Assembly: GCA_963743285.1 (NCBI GenBank)
Contig: CAVUPF010000001.1
Span: 124,001 to 188,000 of the forward strand
DNA from: CAVUPF01 sp963743285
GTDB lineage: Bacteria; Actinomycetota; Thermoleophilia; Solirubrobacterales; 70-9
Reading direction: 5' to 3'
DNA: 64,000 nt
Below the pieces are notes generated by a model, which ran no database searches, had not been told where the DNA came from, and saw only the letters and a list, made by a program, of their open reading frames with translations. This document shows, piece after piece, positions 37,011-44,268 of this stretch. Position 1 is the stretch's first letter; each line of letters begins with the position of its first letter. The translations under genes were made by a program, and so were the position numbers.

Positions 37011-37568
37011 ATGGCGAACCGGCCGACACCGACGCAGAGCCTCACCGAGCCCCGCTCCACAGTCCTCGAGCACCTGCTCGCCGCCAACGGTGACCGCCTC
37101 CTCTCCCACGCCCGCCGTCACGCCCAGCGAGCCGCCGACGCGGAGGAAGCGCTGCAGACCGCCTGCGCACTTTTCCTGGAGCGCTATGAGGGCGGCTGCG
37201 ACCCGCTCGCCTGGCTCTACACCACCGTCAAGCGCGAGGCCTGGGCGATCCGCCGCCGCGGATCGCGCCGCCGCGAGTGCGGCTTCACCGGCCCCAAGGA
37301 CAGCGGCGGCTCCTATGACCTCACCGAGACGCTGAGCGCCGATACCTCAGACCCCGAGCAACGCGCGCTTCGTCGCGAGTTGCACCGAGAACACCGGGGC
37401 GCACTCGCGGCCCTGAAGCCCGCCGAGCGCACCGCCCTGCTGCTCCGCGCCCTCGGCTACACCTACCACGAGATCATGGCCCTCCAGGACTGGAGCTACA
37501 CCAAGGTCAACCGGTCTCTGGCAGAGGGCCGCGCCGCGCTGCGGGCGCTCGAGCGCGAGCAGCGCTGA
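37011..37568 (+). CDS. Sigma-70-family RNA polymerase sigma factor (mobile-element type)
   Basis: 185 residues from ATG 37011. Region 2-like helices: HLLAANGDRLLSHARRHAQ, ADAEEALQTACALFLERY and PLAWLYTTVKREAWAIRRRG. Region 4-like helix-turn-helix: KPAERTALLLRALGYTYHEI, then DWSYTKVNRSLAEGRAALRA. The recognition helix reads SYTKVNR rather than the usual S.eAVk.R. A paralogue lies at 42300 and a fragment at 44087. No anti-sigma factor is visible. It likely directs transcription of the mobile element's own genes. Confidence 0.8.
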   Translation: MANRPTPTQSLTEPRSTVLEHLLAANGDRLLSHARRHAQRAADAEEALQTACALFLERYEGGCDPLAWLYTTVKREAWAIRRRGSRRRECGFTGPKDSGGSYDLTETLSADTSDPEQRALRRELHREHRGALAALKPAERTALLLRALGYTYHEIMALQDWSYTKVNRSLAEGRAALRALEREQR

Positions 37569-37666
37569 GACTCCCTGCGCCTGTCACCAACCGACGCTCT
37601 GCGGCCCTCGCGAGAGGCCTTCGGGCTGCGAACCGGGCTGCGGCCGAGGCAGAGGCCGCCAGGGTG

Positions 37667-37793
37667 CGCACCCACTTCGCTTGCCAGAGCCCCCTGAGGC
37701 CGAGAAAGTGACGCTGACCCCTCCCCCTCACGATTGTGAGTGAAAGGGGTCAGCGTCACTTTCTGTGTGAGGAAGGCAAGCGAAGTGGGTGCG
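37667..37793. repeat. 127-bp compound palindrome
   Basis: Outer arms CGCACCCACTTCGCTTGCC (37667-37685) and GGCAAGCGAAGTGGGTGCG (37775-37793) are perfectly complementary over 19 bp. Inside, GAAAGTGACGCTGACCCCT (37704-37722) pairs perfectly with AGGGGTCAGCGTCACTTTC (37745-37763). At the centre CTCAC-GATT-GTGAG (37727-37740) makes a small hairpin. No coding frame explains it. Candidates are a transfer or replication origin of the element, a MITE, or a bidirectional terminator after the sigma gene. Confidence 0.8.
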
Positions 37794-38574
37794 AGGTGGG
37801 ATTTGTTTTGTTGTGGGTCGAGTAGCAAGTGCAGTACAGAGTGGGGGAGAGGGGATTGAGACAGATGGGTTGAGATGTTGGTGGTAGTGGTCGTGGTGGG
37901 GTGGGTGGTGATCGCGTCGGGCTTTGAGCAGTGCGGAGCGGTGGGTGCTCGGGATCTGGTGGTGGCCGGCGTCTGCACGGCTCGGGGGCGGGCTGGGGCA
38001 CGGCGTTGGCGGGGCGTCCCTGGGTGTCTCCGGAGGGTGCTTCAGACGGCCTGACCCGGGGACTTTCATCGGTTGGTCGTTGCGGGTACTCGTGGCGCTG
38101 CCCACCTGGCCCGTGAGCCGGTGGATCGGGCAGCCCCATCCTCGCGCCGGCACCGAAGACTGCAAGGCCCCGCAAGGGGGCCTCCTTCGGCCCCTTCGTT
38201 CCAGGCGGCCGGGGGCGCTGTTACCACGTCGACCACGGCTACCGCGAGGCGGCCGGCGCACTCGGTACTGGCCCGTGACGTGCAGTTGGCGGGGGCCGAG
38301 GATGGCGAGGCCTCGCGATGACCGTGGCGGCGGTGGCCGATCGAATCGCAAGCTCGGGGCGTTGCCCGCCGGCATCTGACCCGCCCATCTGGGTGCCCTT
38401 CCGAGGCCGGTGGGCGGGCGTTCGCAGCTTCACTCCATTTTGCCCCGCCGGCTCGCCGCGCAAGGTCGCTGCGCTCCCTTCCCCTCGCTGCGCTCGGTGC
38501 GCGGCTCACCTTTTTCGGGGCTTTGTCGCTGCGCAAGCAAACACCAGCCCCACCGGGCACGGAAGGAGATCCAG
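37794..38574. other. Non-coding stretch with G/T-rich tract and structured leader
   Basis: Frames are open but give no recognisable protein. From about 37800 to 38060 the + strand is strongly G+T-rich (runs such as GGTGGTAGTGGTCGTGGTGGG), unlike anything else in the window. The second half is the structured leader of ssb. Together with the compound palindrome just before it, this resembles a plasmid-type origin or regulatory region rather than a gene. Confidence 0.5.
38144..38259 (+). promoter_or_regulatory. Candidate structured RNA upstream of ssb, related to the 42148 leader
   Basis: GCGCCGGC (38144-38151) pairs with GCCGGCGC (38252-38259). Inside, GGCCCC (38166-38171), loop GCAA, GGGGGCC (38176-38182) forms a hairpin. 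The core TGCAAG-GCCCC..GGGGGCC-TCCTTCGGCCCC matches the core of the leader before the second sigma gene (TGCAAG-CCCC..GGGGCT-CCTCCGGCCC). It ends about 315 bp before the ssb start. Confidence 0.45.
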
Positions 38575-38883
38575 ATGAACAAGGTAGAGCTGCAGGGCCG
38601 CCTCACCAAGGACCCCGAGCTGAGCGATCGCTCCGGCACCGCCGTCTGCGACATGCGACTCGCGGTCAACGGCCCCGGCAACACGGCGCCGCTCTTCATC
38701 GACGTGGTCGCGTTCAAAGACCGCGCGATCGAGTGCGCCGAGAGCCTCAGCAAGGGCTCCCAGGTCGAGGTCCGCGGCGCCCTGCGCTACTCGGAGTGGG
38801 AGTCGAAGTCGACGCCCAAGGCCAAGCCGCAGAAGCGCTCCAAGCACTCGGTGATCGCCGTCGAGGTGAAGTCGGCTGCCTGA
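38575..38883 (+). CDS. ssb: Short single-stranded DNA-binding protein
   Basis: 102 residues, ATG after GGAAGGAGATCC. MNKVELQGRLTKDPELSDRS, MRLAVNGPG and FIDVVAFKDRAIECAESLSK with KGSQVEVRGALRYSEWES are the OB-fold of bacterial SSB. It ends about residue 102 without the acidic DDDIPF tail, as in many plasmid and phage SSBs, so it may not recruit the host SSB interactome. It would coat single strands during element transfer or replication. A perfect terminator follows. Confidence 0.88.
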   Translation: MNKVELQGRLTKDPELSDRSGTAVCDMRLAVNGPGNTAPLFIDVVAFKDRAIECAESLSKGSQVEVRGALRYSEWESKSTPKAKPQKRSKHSVIAVEVKSAA

Positions 38884-38903
38884 GCGCAGCACCGCAAGCC
38901 CAG

Positions 38904-38937
38904 AGAGGCCCGGCGCCATCTGGCGCCGGGCCTCTTT
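38904..38937 (+). terminator. Rho-independent terminator after ssb
   Basis: AGAGGCCCGGCGCC (38904-38917), loop ATCT, GGCGCCGGGCCTCT (38922-38935), followed by TT: a perfect 14-bp stem. Confidence 0.9.
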
Positions 38938-38985
38938 GCATGGGGTGTCCCCAATCGTCGCGCTGGCGCGTCTAAAGGAGCGAAG

Positions 38986-39647
38986 ATGCCAGGAGGAAAG
39001 AGAACAGATCGGATCAGCCCTCGCGACATCGAGGTGCTGGAGTTCATCGCGCGTCTCGGGGTGGCGCCGCGCAGCGCCGTCGCCCTCTGGGCGGGGACCG
39101 CCCGCACCGTGACGATCACCCGTGAGCGCCGCCTGCGCGAGCCGGCCTGATCGAGGTACAGCGAGGCTACGGGCTCAGCGACCGCCTCGTGCTCTGCACC
39201 AGGGCCGGTCTGCGGGCGGCCGGGCGCGCCGAACTGAGCACCGCCCGCGTCTCGCTGGCCAAAATCCCCCACGAAGCGCTCGTCGCCCGGCTCGCCGCCT
39301 TGCTGGAGCGCCGCGGCGAGCGCGTGCTCTCCGAGCGCGAGATCACCGCCCGCGAGGACGCCGAGGGCAAGCGCATCTACTGCGCAGCGCTCGGCGGCGG
39401 GCACTTTCACCGCGCCGACCTTCTCCGTCTCGGAACCGACGGTGAGCCCGCCGAGGCGATCGAGGTCGAGCTCAGCACCAAGGGCGCCGCGCGTCTCGAT
39501 CAGTTCCTGCGCGCCTGGCGCATGGCGGTCGCCGAACGTCGCCTCAGTCGGGTCATCTACCGCTGCGCGCCGCGCACCCGTCGCTTCGTCGAGCAGGCCG
39601 TCGAGCGCACCCGCACCGCTGAAGCGATCACGGTTCAGGGGCTGTAG
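38986..39647 (+). CDS. Replication-relaxation-like protein with one frame break
   Basis: ATG 38986 follows AAAGGAG. The N-terminus (SPRDIEVLEFIARLGVAPRS ... ERRLRE) is a winged helix typical of replication-relaxation family proteins. The frame breaks near 39141: GAGCCGGCCTGA ends it, whereas one added G gives EAGLIEVQRGYGLSDRLVLC, which runs into the continuing frame (ALVARLAALLERRGERVLSE, EAIEVELSTKGAARLDQFLR) to 39647. The predicted whole is about 220 residues with a nuclease-like core (D/E...E.E). Such proteins are found on actinobacterial plasmids and integrative elements. Break is a single-base loss: mutation or sequence error. Confidence 0.65.
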
Positions 39648-39682
39648 CGATCCAAAACAAACACACAAGAGAGGAGCAGGAG

Positions 39683-39994
39683 ATGGCACAGACGCAGACC
39701 ACAACTGCGACCGAGGAGCGAAATGAGGCGGAGCTTCCCCAGTTGCTCGCCGAGTTCTACCGGTTGGCCGAACCCGAAATGGAGAGGGAAGGCGACTTTC
39801 TCTGGCAGATCATCGAGCGCTTCATCGACGGCAAGCAGGTCGGCTGGTTCGTCGAACACGACGGCGACGTCTACCAGCTTGACCCCCGCACCGGCGAGGA
39901 CGGGCCCCACCCGACCCGCGCCAACGCCGTGCAGGTAATGATCGAGCACCTGCGCGACGCCATCGTCCTGGTGCGCAGTTGGCAGGCGTCTTGA
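39683..39994 (+). CDS. Small hypothetical accessory protein
   Basis: 103 residues, ATG after GAGGAGCAGGAG. ELPQLLAEFYRLAEPEMERE and LWQIIERFIDGKQVGWFVEH then DVYQLDPRTGEDG suggest a compact alpha/beta fold. No family recognised. It lies 35 bp after the replication-relaxation-like gene and may be in its operon. Confidence 0.6.
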   Translation: MAQTQTTTATEERNEAELPQLLAEFYRLAEPEMEREGDFLWQIIERFIDGKQVGWFVEHDGDVYQLDPRTGEDGPHPTRANAVQVMIEHLRDAIVLVRSWQAS

Positions 39995-40002
39995 TCGCGG
40001 GC

Positions 40003-40509
40003 CTATCTGGCGAACGTAGGCCGCGGTGCCGCCTCACCGTCGAGGAAGCTTTCGTATTGGAGTTGCACGCTCGACAGCAGGGGAGCGCTCTTGCCGGTGA
40101 GGGTCATCCCGGCGCGCTCATAGAGCCTGCGCGCGGGGGTGTTCTCCCGGGCGGTCCAGACGTCGACCCGCTGGTAGCCCAGCAAGCCCGCGACATCGAG
40201 GACATGAAGGACCAAGGGGAGCCCGACTCCGGTGCGTTGCGCGGCGGGACGCACGAACACCATTGAGATGTGCAGGAGCGATGGATCGGATTCGCCCGCG
40301 CCGTCCTCGAACCGTCCGGGCTCGGCCAGCGCCATGCCTACGATGCCCGGTCGCAGCGCCACGAACGCCAGGGCATCTGAGGCTGAGAGTTTCGCGCGGA
40401 TGCGGGCGGTGCGCTCCGGCCCGTGCGGAGCACCACGGGCGATGTTCGCCTCGCGCCACACGCTGACCGCGGCATCAAGCTCATGGGGACGCATGCTCCG
40501 GACCTTCAC
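40003..40509 (-). CDS. GNAT-family N-acetyltransferase
   Basis: 168 residues. The acetyl-CoA loop motif A is VRPAAQRTGVGLPLVLHVLD (R-x-x-G-x-G type), preceded by the HISMVFV strand and followed by YQRVDVWTARENTPARRLYE and RAGM, the GNAT motif B. It would acetylate a small amine or protein N-terminus; the substrate cannot be told. It faces the preceding gene tail to tail (8 bp apart). Confidence 0.85.
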   Translation of the reverse strand: MKVRSMRPHELDAAVSVWREANIARGAPHGPERTARIRAKLSASDALAFVALRPGIVGMALAEPGRFEDGAGESDPSLLHISMVFVRPAAQRTGVGLPLVLHVLDVAGLLGYQRVDVWTARENTPARRLYERAGMTLTGKSAPLLSSVQLQYESFLDGEAAPRPTFAR

Positions 40510-40620
40510 GGGCGGATCGTACGTCCGGCTTCCGAGCCGTCGCCTGGTGAATTTCCGATCTGGTCCGGTTGGTCAAGTTCCAGGACGGAGTGTCGCGCCC
40601 CCAGGCGAGATGATGCCTGC

Positions 40621-41475
40621 ATGGCCGAGTCCGCTCTCTACATCTGCGACCTCGATGGGACCCTCCTGCGCTCGGATGCAACCCTCAGTGATTATGCGCG
40701 GGGCGCCCTCAACGAGCTGATCGATGTCGGCGCCTACCTGACCGTCGCCAGCGCCCGCGGCACGGCGGGAATGCGCGCCCTGCTGGCCGGCGTCCGACTG
40801 CAGCTCCCGGTGATCGAGTTAAACGGCGCGTTCGTTTCTGAGCTGCAGACCGGCCGCCACCTCGCCAGCAGCGTTCTCTTCGAGCAGGACGCATGTGCTG
40901 CGCTGGAGGTGATCCTCTCAACCGGCGTTGACCCGGTCGTCTCGACCTGGGACGGCCGCCGCGACCGAGTCCACTTCGGCACTCGCACGAACGACTCGAT
41001 CAGCTGGTACGTGGAGGAGAAGCGCAGGCACCGCGACCCGCGGCTGTCGCCCTGCGATGACCTCTTGGCCATCGCCAAGACAGAGGCGGTGGCGCAGATC
41101 ACCACATTCACCCCGGACCGAGAAGCCGCTGCAATGACTGACTGGCTCCGCAGCTCAGTCAGCACGGAAGCGATGGTGCATGGCGCCGCCAACGTCTACC
41201 GGCCCGGCTGGAGCGAAGTGACGATCCAGCACCGGGCCGCCGAGAAGGGGGCGGCGGTTCCGGCCCTCCTCGAGGCTTGCGACATTCCCGATGTTGAGGT
41301 AATCGCCTGTGGCGATCACCTCAACGACCTCGGCCTGTTCGCCGCAGCGACCCACAGCATCGCCCCGGCCAACGCCCACCCGACCGTGCTGGCGACTGCC
41401 ACGGAGGTCGTTGGCTCGAACGACGAGGACGGGGTCGTGCGGCACCTGCTCAACCGCCACGCCGGATTCAGGTAG
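40621..41475 (+). CDS. HAD-superfamily hydrolase, Cof/IIB-type
   Basis: 284 residues from ATG 40621. Motif I CDLDGTLLRSDATLSDYARG with the nucleophile and acid/base aspartates; motif II VASARGTAGMRAL; motif IV region DVEVIACGDHLNDLGLFAAA and the final GSNDEDGVV. The IIB cap lies between. These enzymes dephosphorylate sugar phosphates, nucleotides or phospho-vitamins. The ND of GD..ND is present, so it should be active. The substrate is unknown. Confidence 0.85.
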   Translation: MAESALYICDLDGTLLRSDATLSDYARGALNELIDVGAYLTVASARGTAGMRALLAGVRLQLPVIELNGAFVSELQTGRHLASSVLFEQDACAALEVILSTGVDPVVSTWDGRRDRVHFGTRTNDSISWYVEEKRRHRDPRLSPCDDLLAIAKTEAVAQITTFTPDREAAAMTDWLRSSVSTEAMVHGAANVYRPGWSEVTIQHRAAEKGAAVPALLEACDIPDVEVIACGDHLNDLGLFAAATHSIAPANAHPTVLATATEVVGSNDEDGVVRHLLNRHAGFR

Positions 41476-41528
41476 GGATCGCCTGGCGCGAAATCGGCGA
41501 GCAGCTCCGGCCCTGCGCCCGACCCTCC

Positions 41529-42062
41529 TCAGTGCATCGCTTCGTCGCCGCCGCCCAGCGCCAGATCGCAGTAGCTCCCACCGATCACATCGGCATCGTC
41601 GATTTCGAAGGCCGTCCGAAGCTGTGTCGCCTGCGACTCCTCCTGACTTAGATCGGAATCCGCCGGCGCAACTGCCTCGAACTCGATGAAGCTGCCAAGT
41701 CCCTCGACCTGGTCTAGGTGGATTCGCACGTTGCTCTCCCAGAGGAACAGGCGCCGCTCTTTTGCTACCACCACCTTGATTCCCAGCGCGGCTACGAGGG
41801 ACGCCTTCAGCTCCTCTACCCGGGCCACCTCGACGATCCGATAGCGGCTCTCTCGCCGCCCGGCTCGATCGGGACGCTCGTATGCGATCAGGTGTGGCGC
41901 AGCGCCCTCCTCCTCGCGCAGCTTCAGCCGACCATTGTGAGCATTGAAGTAGGTATCCCTCTGGACCAGCACGCCACGATCCTCGGCACCTAGCGACTCG
42001 CAGACCATCAAAGATCGCCCCGGATCGGCGTCCCTTGCCTTCAGCTCGAGGTTTCGCCGCAC
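41529..42062 (-). CDS. CYTH-domain protein (class IV adenylate cyclase / ThTPase-like)
   Basis: 177 residues. RRNLELKARDAD is the ExExK-type N-terminal signature (here NLELKA), VQRDTYFNAHNGRLKLREEE and LIAYERPDRAGRRESRY are typical CYTH strands, VVVAKERRLFLWESNVRIHL and GSFIEFEAV complete the tunnel with acidic and basic residues. The family binds triphosphates with divalent metal (cAMP formation, thiamine triphosphate or polyphosphate hydrolysis). Which reaction applies is not clear. Confidence 0.85.
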   Translation of the reverse strand: MRRNLELKARDADPGRSLMVCESLGAEDRGVLVQRDTYFNAHNGRLKLREEEGAAPHLIAYERPDRAGRRESRYRIVEVARVEELKASLVAALGIKVVVAKERRLFLWESNVRIHLDQVEGLGSFIEFEAVAPADSDLSQEESQATQLRTAFEIDDADVIGGSYCDLALGGGDEAMH

Positions 42063-42147
42063 TCGTGATATGGGCTTAGCTTATGCCTGCGTGTTGAATG
42101 AGGCTTTGGCCCCAACGCACGTCGCGCTGAGCTGACCGAACCACCCT

Positions 42148-42288
42148 CGTCGCTGGCTTTGGGCCGCGCAGTGTGGCACCGGCGGGCGGCCCTGCAAGCC
42201 CCTACGGGGCTCCTCCGGCCCTCGCCTTTGGCTCGGGTTCCGGACTGCCCGTCCGGCGCCCTGCGCGGCCTCCTCAAAGCCAGCGACG
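42148..42288 (+). promoter_or_regulatory. Multibranched structured leader before the second sigma gene
   Basis: CGTCGCTGGCTTTG (42148-42161) pairs perfectly with CAAAGCCAGCGACG (42275-42288), and GGCCGCGCAG (42162-42171) with CTGCGCGGCC (42261-42270), leaving a 4-nt bulge: a 24-bp closing stem. Inside are AGCCCC-TAC-GGGGCT (42197-42211), CCC..GCC-TTT-GGC..GGG (near 42219-42236) and CCGGAC-TGCCC-GTCCGG (42240-42256). The ribosome binding site GAGGAGG starts at the foot of the closing stem and the ATG is at 42300. Looks like a folded cis-acting RNA; no known riboswitch class recognised. Confidence 0.72.
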
Positions 42289-42299
42289 AGGAGGTCGAG

Positions 42300-42881
42300 A
42301 TGTACGCCAGCAGTGCCGAGCAGGACAGGCGCGCCAAGGTCCAAGCTCTCGCCGAGCAGCTCTACCGCGAGCGCTACGACTACCTGCTGCGGATCGCACT
42401 GAGGAACGCCGCCAACCGCGAGGACGCCTCTGAAGCTCTCCAGTTCTCGTTTGCCGCGCTGATCGAGAAGTACGATCCCGCCGCGGGCTCCCCGCCCCTC
42501 GCCTGGGTCACACTCGTATTACAGCGCCGCTGCTGGGCACTTCGCCGCGAGTCCCACCTCGACCGCCGCGCCGGCCAGGAGGCCACCCCGGAGTCGGCGG
42601 GCCGGAGCTTCGCCGCGGAGTCGATTCCCTCCGGCGACACCGGTCCCGAGCAGCTGATCGAGCTCATCGACGACGCCCAGACACGCCTCGCCGCGCTGAA
42701 GCTCGCCGAGCGCCGCGCCCTCAGCCTGATTGCCGCGGGCTACAGCTACGCCGAGGTCGGCCAGATCACCGGCTTCAGCTACACGAAGACAAACCGGTGT
42801 GTCGCTGAGGGCCGCGCGAGATTACGGGAGTTGCGGGACAATGACGCCATGGGTGGTCGACGCAGCGATCCTCGAACCTAG
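42300..42881 (+). CDS. Sigma-70-family sigma factor, paralogue of the 37011 gene
   Basis: 193 residues, ATG after GAGGAGGTCGAG. Region 2-like: LAEQLYRERYDYLLRIALRN, REDASEALQFSFAALIEKYD and PLAWVTLVLQRRCWALRRES. Region 4-like: LKLAERRALSLIAAGYSYAE, VGQITGFSYTKTNRCVAEGR. The recognition helix SYTKTNR matches SYTKVNR of the first paralogue, so the two probably recognise similar promoters. It is preceded by a large folded leader that may gate its translation. Confidence 0.8.
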   Translation: MYASSAEQDRRAKVQALAEQLYRERYDYLLRIALRNAANREDASEALQFSFAALIEKYDPAAGSPPLAWVTLVLQRRCWALRRESHLDRRAGQEATPESAGRSFAAESIPSGDTGPEQLIELIDDAQTRLAALKLAERRALSLIAAGYSYAEVGQITGFSYTKTNRCVAEGRARLRELRDNDAMGGRRSDPRT

Positions 42882-42982
42882 CTTCCCGCCCTGGTGGTGG
42901 GAGGACGTGGGCCAGCGAAGCATCCTGGAATTAGCAAGACCCGCAGTTCCCCCTGTCTGTGGATTCGTTGGATGTTTGAGTC

Positions 42983-43648
42983 GTGAATGAGGTCGCAGAG
43001 CCATCCCGTCGAGCAGGCAGGCCTCCGCGACTGTCACGTGACGCCATCGTGATTGCGGCTGAAGCAATCGTCGATGACCATGGAATCGAAGCCTTGACCA
43101 TGCGCCGCGTCGCCAAGGAGCTGGAAAGCTCACCGATGGCGCTATACAGGCATGTGCGGGGCAAGGATGAGCTTCTCCTGTTGATGCTCGACCAAGCAGC
43201 CGCCGAGCTGCCGCGCACTTCGCTTCCTGACGATCCCCGGGCGCGCATATTGGAGCTGTTCCAGATGCTCTATGACGGGCTGGCGGCGCGCCCGTGGGCA
43301 GTCGGCGTGCTCGTCAAAGGCGACTTGATCGCGCCCTCGGTTCTCTGGGCGATCGACGAGATCGTCGGTGCCTTCGTGGCGTCGGGCCTGTCTCCCTCCC
43401 AGGCTGGCGCCGCATATCTGGTCGCGTGGCGCTTCACCGTGGGTCATCTCGTGGTGCGTTCCGAAACCGCCCAGCAATCGGCCAAGCAGGCCAGCACTCC
43501 TCGGACCCTTAGCACCCTCGCCAAGGTCCAAGATGTTGAGTTCCCGATGCTTGCGGAGCTGAAGGACTTCTGGTCGACGTCACGCAAGCACGACACCTAC
43601 GCCAACGATCTTGCTGCGGTCGTGAACGGACTACTCATCAGCCCTTGA
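42983..43648 (+). CDS. TetR-family transcriptional regulator
   Basis: 221 residues, GTG start. Residues about 15-65 hold the TetR HTH (LSRDAIVIAAEAIVDDHGIE, LTMRRVAKELESSPMALYRH, VRGKDELLLLML), and the C-terminal part resembles the TetR_C ligand-binding helices (ILELFQMLYDGLAARPWAVG). It precedes the VOC-domain gene on the same strand, with an 18-bp palindrome between them that is the likely operator. Confidence 0.88.
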   Translation: MNEVAEPSRRAGRPPRLSRDAIVIAAEAIVDDHGIEALTMRRVAKELESSPMALYRHVRGKDELLLLMLDQAAAELPRTSLPDDPRARILELFQMLYDGLAARPWAVGVLVKGDLIAPSVLWAIDEIVGAFVASGLSPSQAGAAYLVAWRFTVGHLVVRSETAQQSAKQASTPRTLSTLAKVQDVEFPMLAELKDFWSTSRKHDTYANDLAAVVNGLLISP

Positions 43649-43667
43649 CAAGCAGGGCCCAAAGTGA

Positions 43668-43685
43668 TTGTTTACACGTAAACAA
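43668..43685. promoter_or_regulatory. Palindromic candidate TetR operator
   Basis: TTGTTTACACGTAAACAA is a perfect 18-bp palindrome 19 bp after the TetR stop and 51 bp before the VOC gene. Its AT-richness stands out. Size and symmetry fit a TetR dimer site controlling the downstream gene. Confidence 0.65.
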
Positions 43686-43736
43686 ATGCAGCGGGGTTCG
43701 ATCGGAGCCCGCTTCTCCACGACCTCAGGAGCGCCA

Positions 43737-44075
43737 ATGGCCGACACGTCCTACCTCGTGATCCAAGTTCCAGATAGCGCCCAAGCCCAAGCGTTTTACG
43801 GCGGGCTGCTCGGATGGGATTTTGCTCCGGGCAGCGTCTCAGACGGATTCCAGATCCAGGGCGTTACGCCGCCAGCTGGGCTACGCGGCAACGCAGACCG
43901 CGCAGCGGTGAAGGTCTACTTCGACGTCGACGACATCCCGGCCGCGGTTGCGCGCGTGCGAGAGCTTGGCGGTGAGGCCGCCGATATAGATGAGAGCCCA
44001 TCGGGCTACCAGGTGGATTGCCGTGACGATCAGGGCACCGAGTTCAGCCTTCACCAGCACCGCAGTTCTCAATAG
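43737..44075 (+). CDS. VOC-family (glyoxalase/bleomycin-resistance-like) protein
   Basis: 112 residues, ATG after AGGAGCGCCA. TSYLVIQVPDSAQAQAFYGG, LLGWDF, KVYFDVDDIPAAVARVRELG and a C-terminal GYQVDCRDDQGTEFSLHQ give one full VOC beta-alpha-beta-beta-beta pair. The family covers metal-dependent isomerases, dioxygenases and drug-binding proteins. Control by the upstream TetR suggests induction by a small hydrophobic compound. Confidence 0.82.
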   Translation: MADTSYLVIQVPDSAQAQAFYGGLLGWDFAPGSVSDGFQIQGVTPPAGLRGNADRAAVKVYFDVDDIPAAVARVRELGGEAADIDESPSGYQVDCRDDQGTEFSLHQHRSSQ

Positions 44076-44086
44076 ATGGCGTCTTG

Positions 44087-44218
44087 GTCCGCTTACGTTC
44101 GGCCCTCGCCCACGCCGCCCGGCGCCGCAACCTCGTACTGATCCCCGCCGGCTTCTCCTACAAGGAGATCGGCCTGCGCCGCGCGGTCGTCATAAGAACC
44201 GACGGAGATTGCGGATGA
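44087..44218 (+). pseudogene. Fragment of a third mobile-element sigma factor
   Basis: The frame reads VRLRSALAHAARRRNLVLIP, AGFSYKEIG, then loses similarity. The intact sigma at 42300 reads TRLAALKLAERRALSLIAAG, YSYAEVG at the corresponding place. Only the first helices of region 4 remain, with no start and no recognition helix. Confidence 0.5.
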
Positions 44219-44268
44219 CGAGATTGCTAGGCGCAACGGTAGACCCGACTGCCCCCTAACCTCGGCGG

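Noticed and set aside
37924..38379. 151-residue + frame in the G/T-rich stretch
   Set aside because: Trp/Gly/Arg-rich text from composition bias, no start signal, and it overlaps a structured leader.
43645..43673. TTGACA with a following TTGTTT as a promoter for the VOC gene
   Set aside because: The -10 candidate is poor and TTGACA overlaps the TetR stop codon; only the palindrome is well supported.
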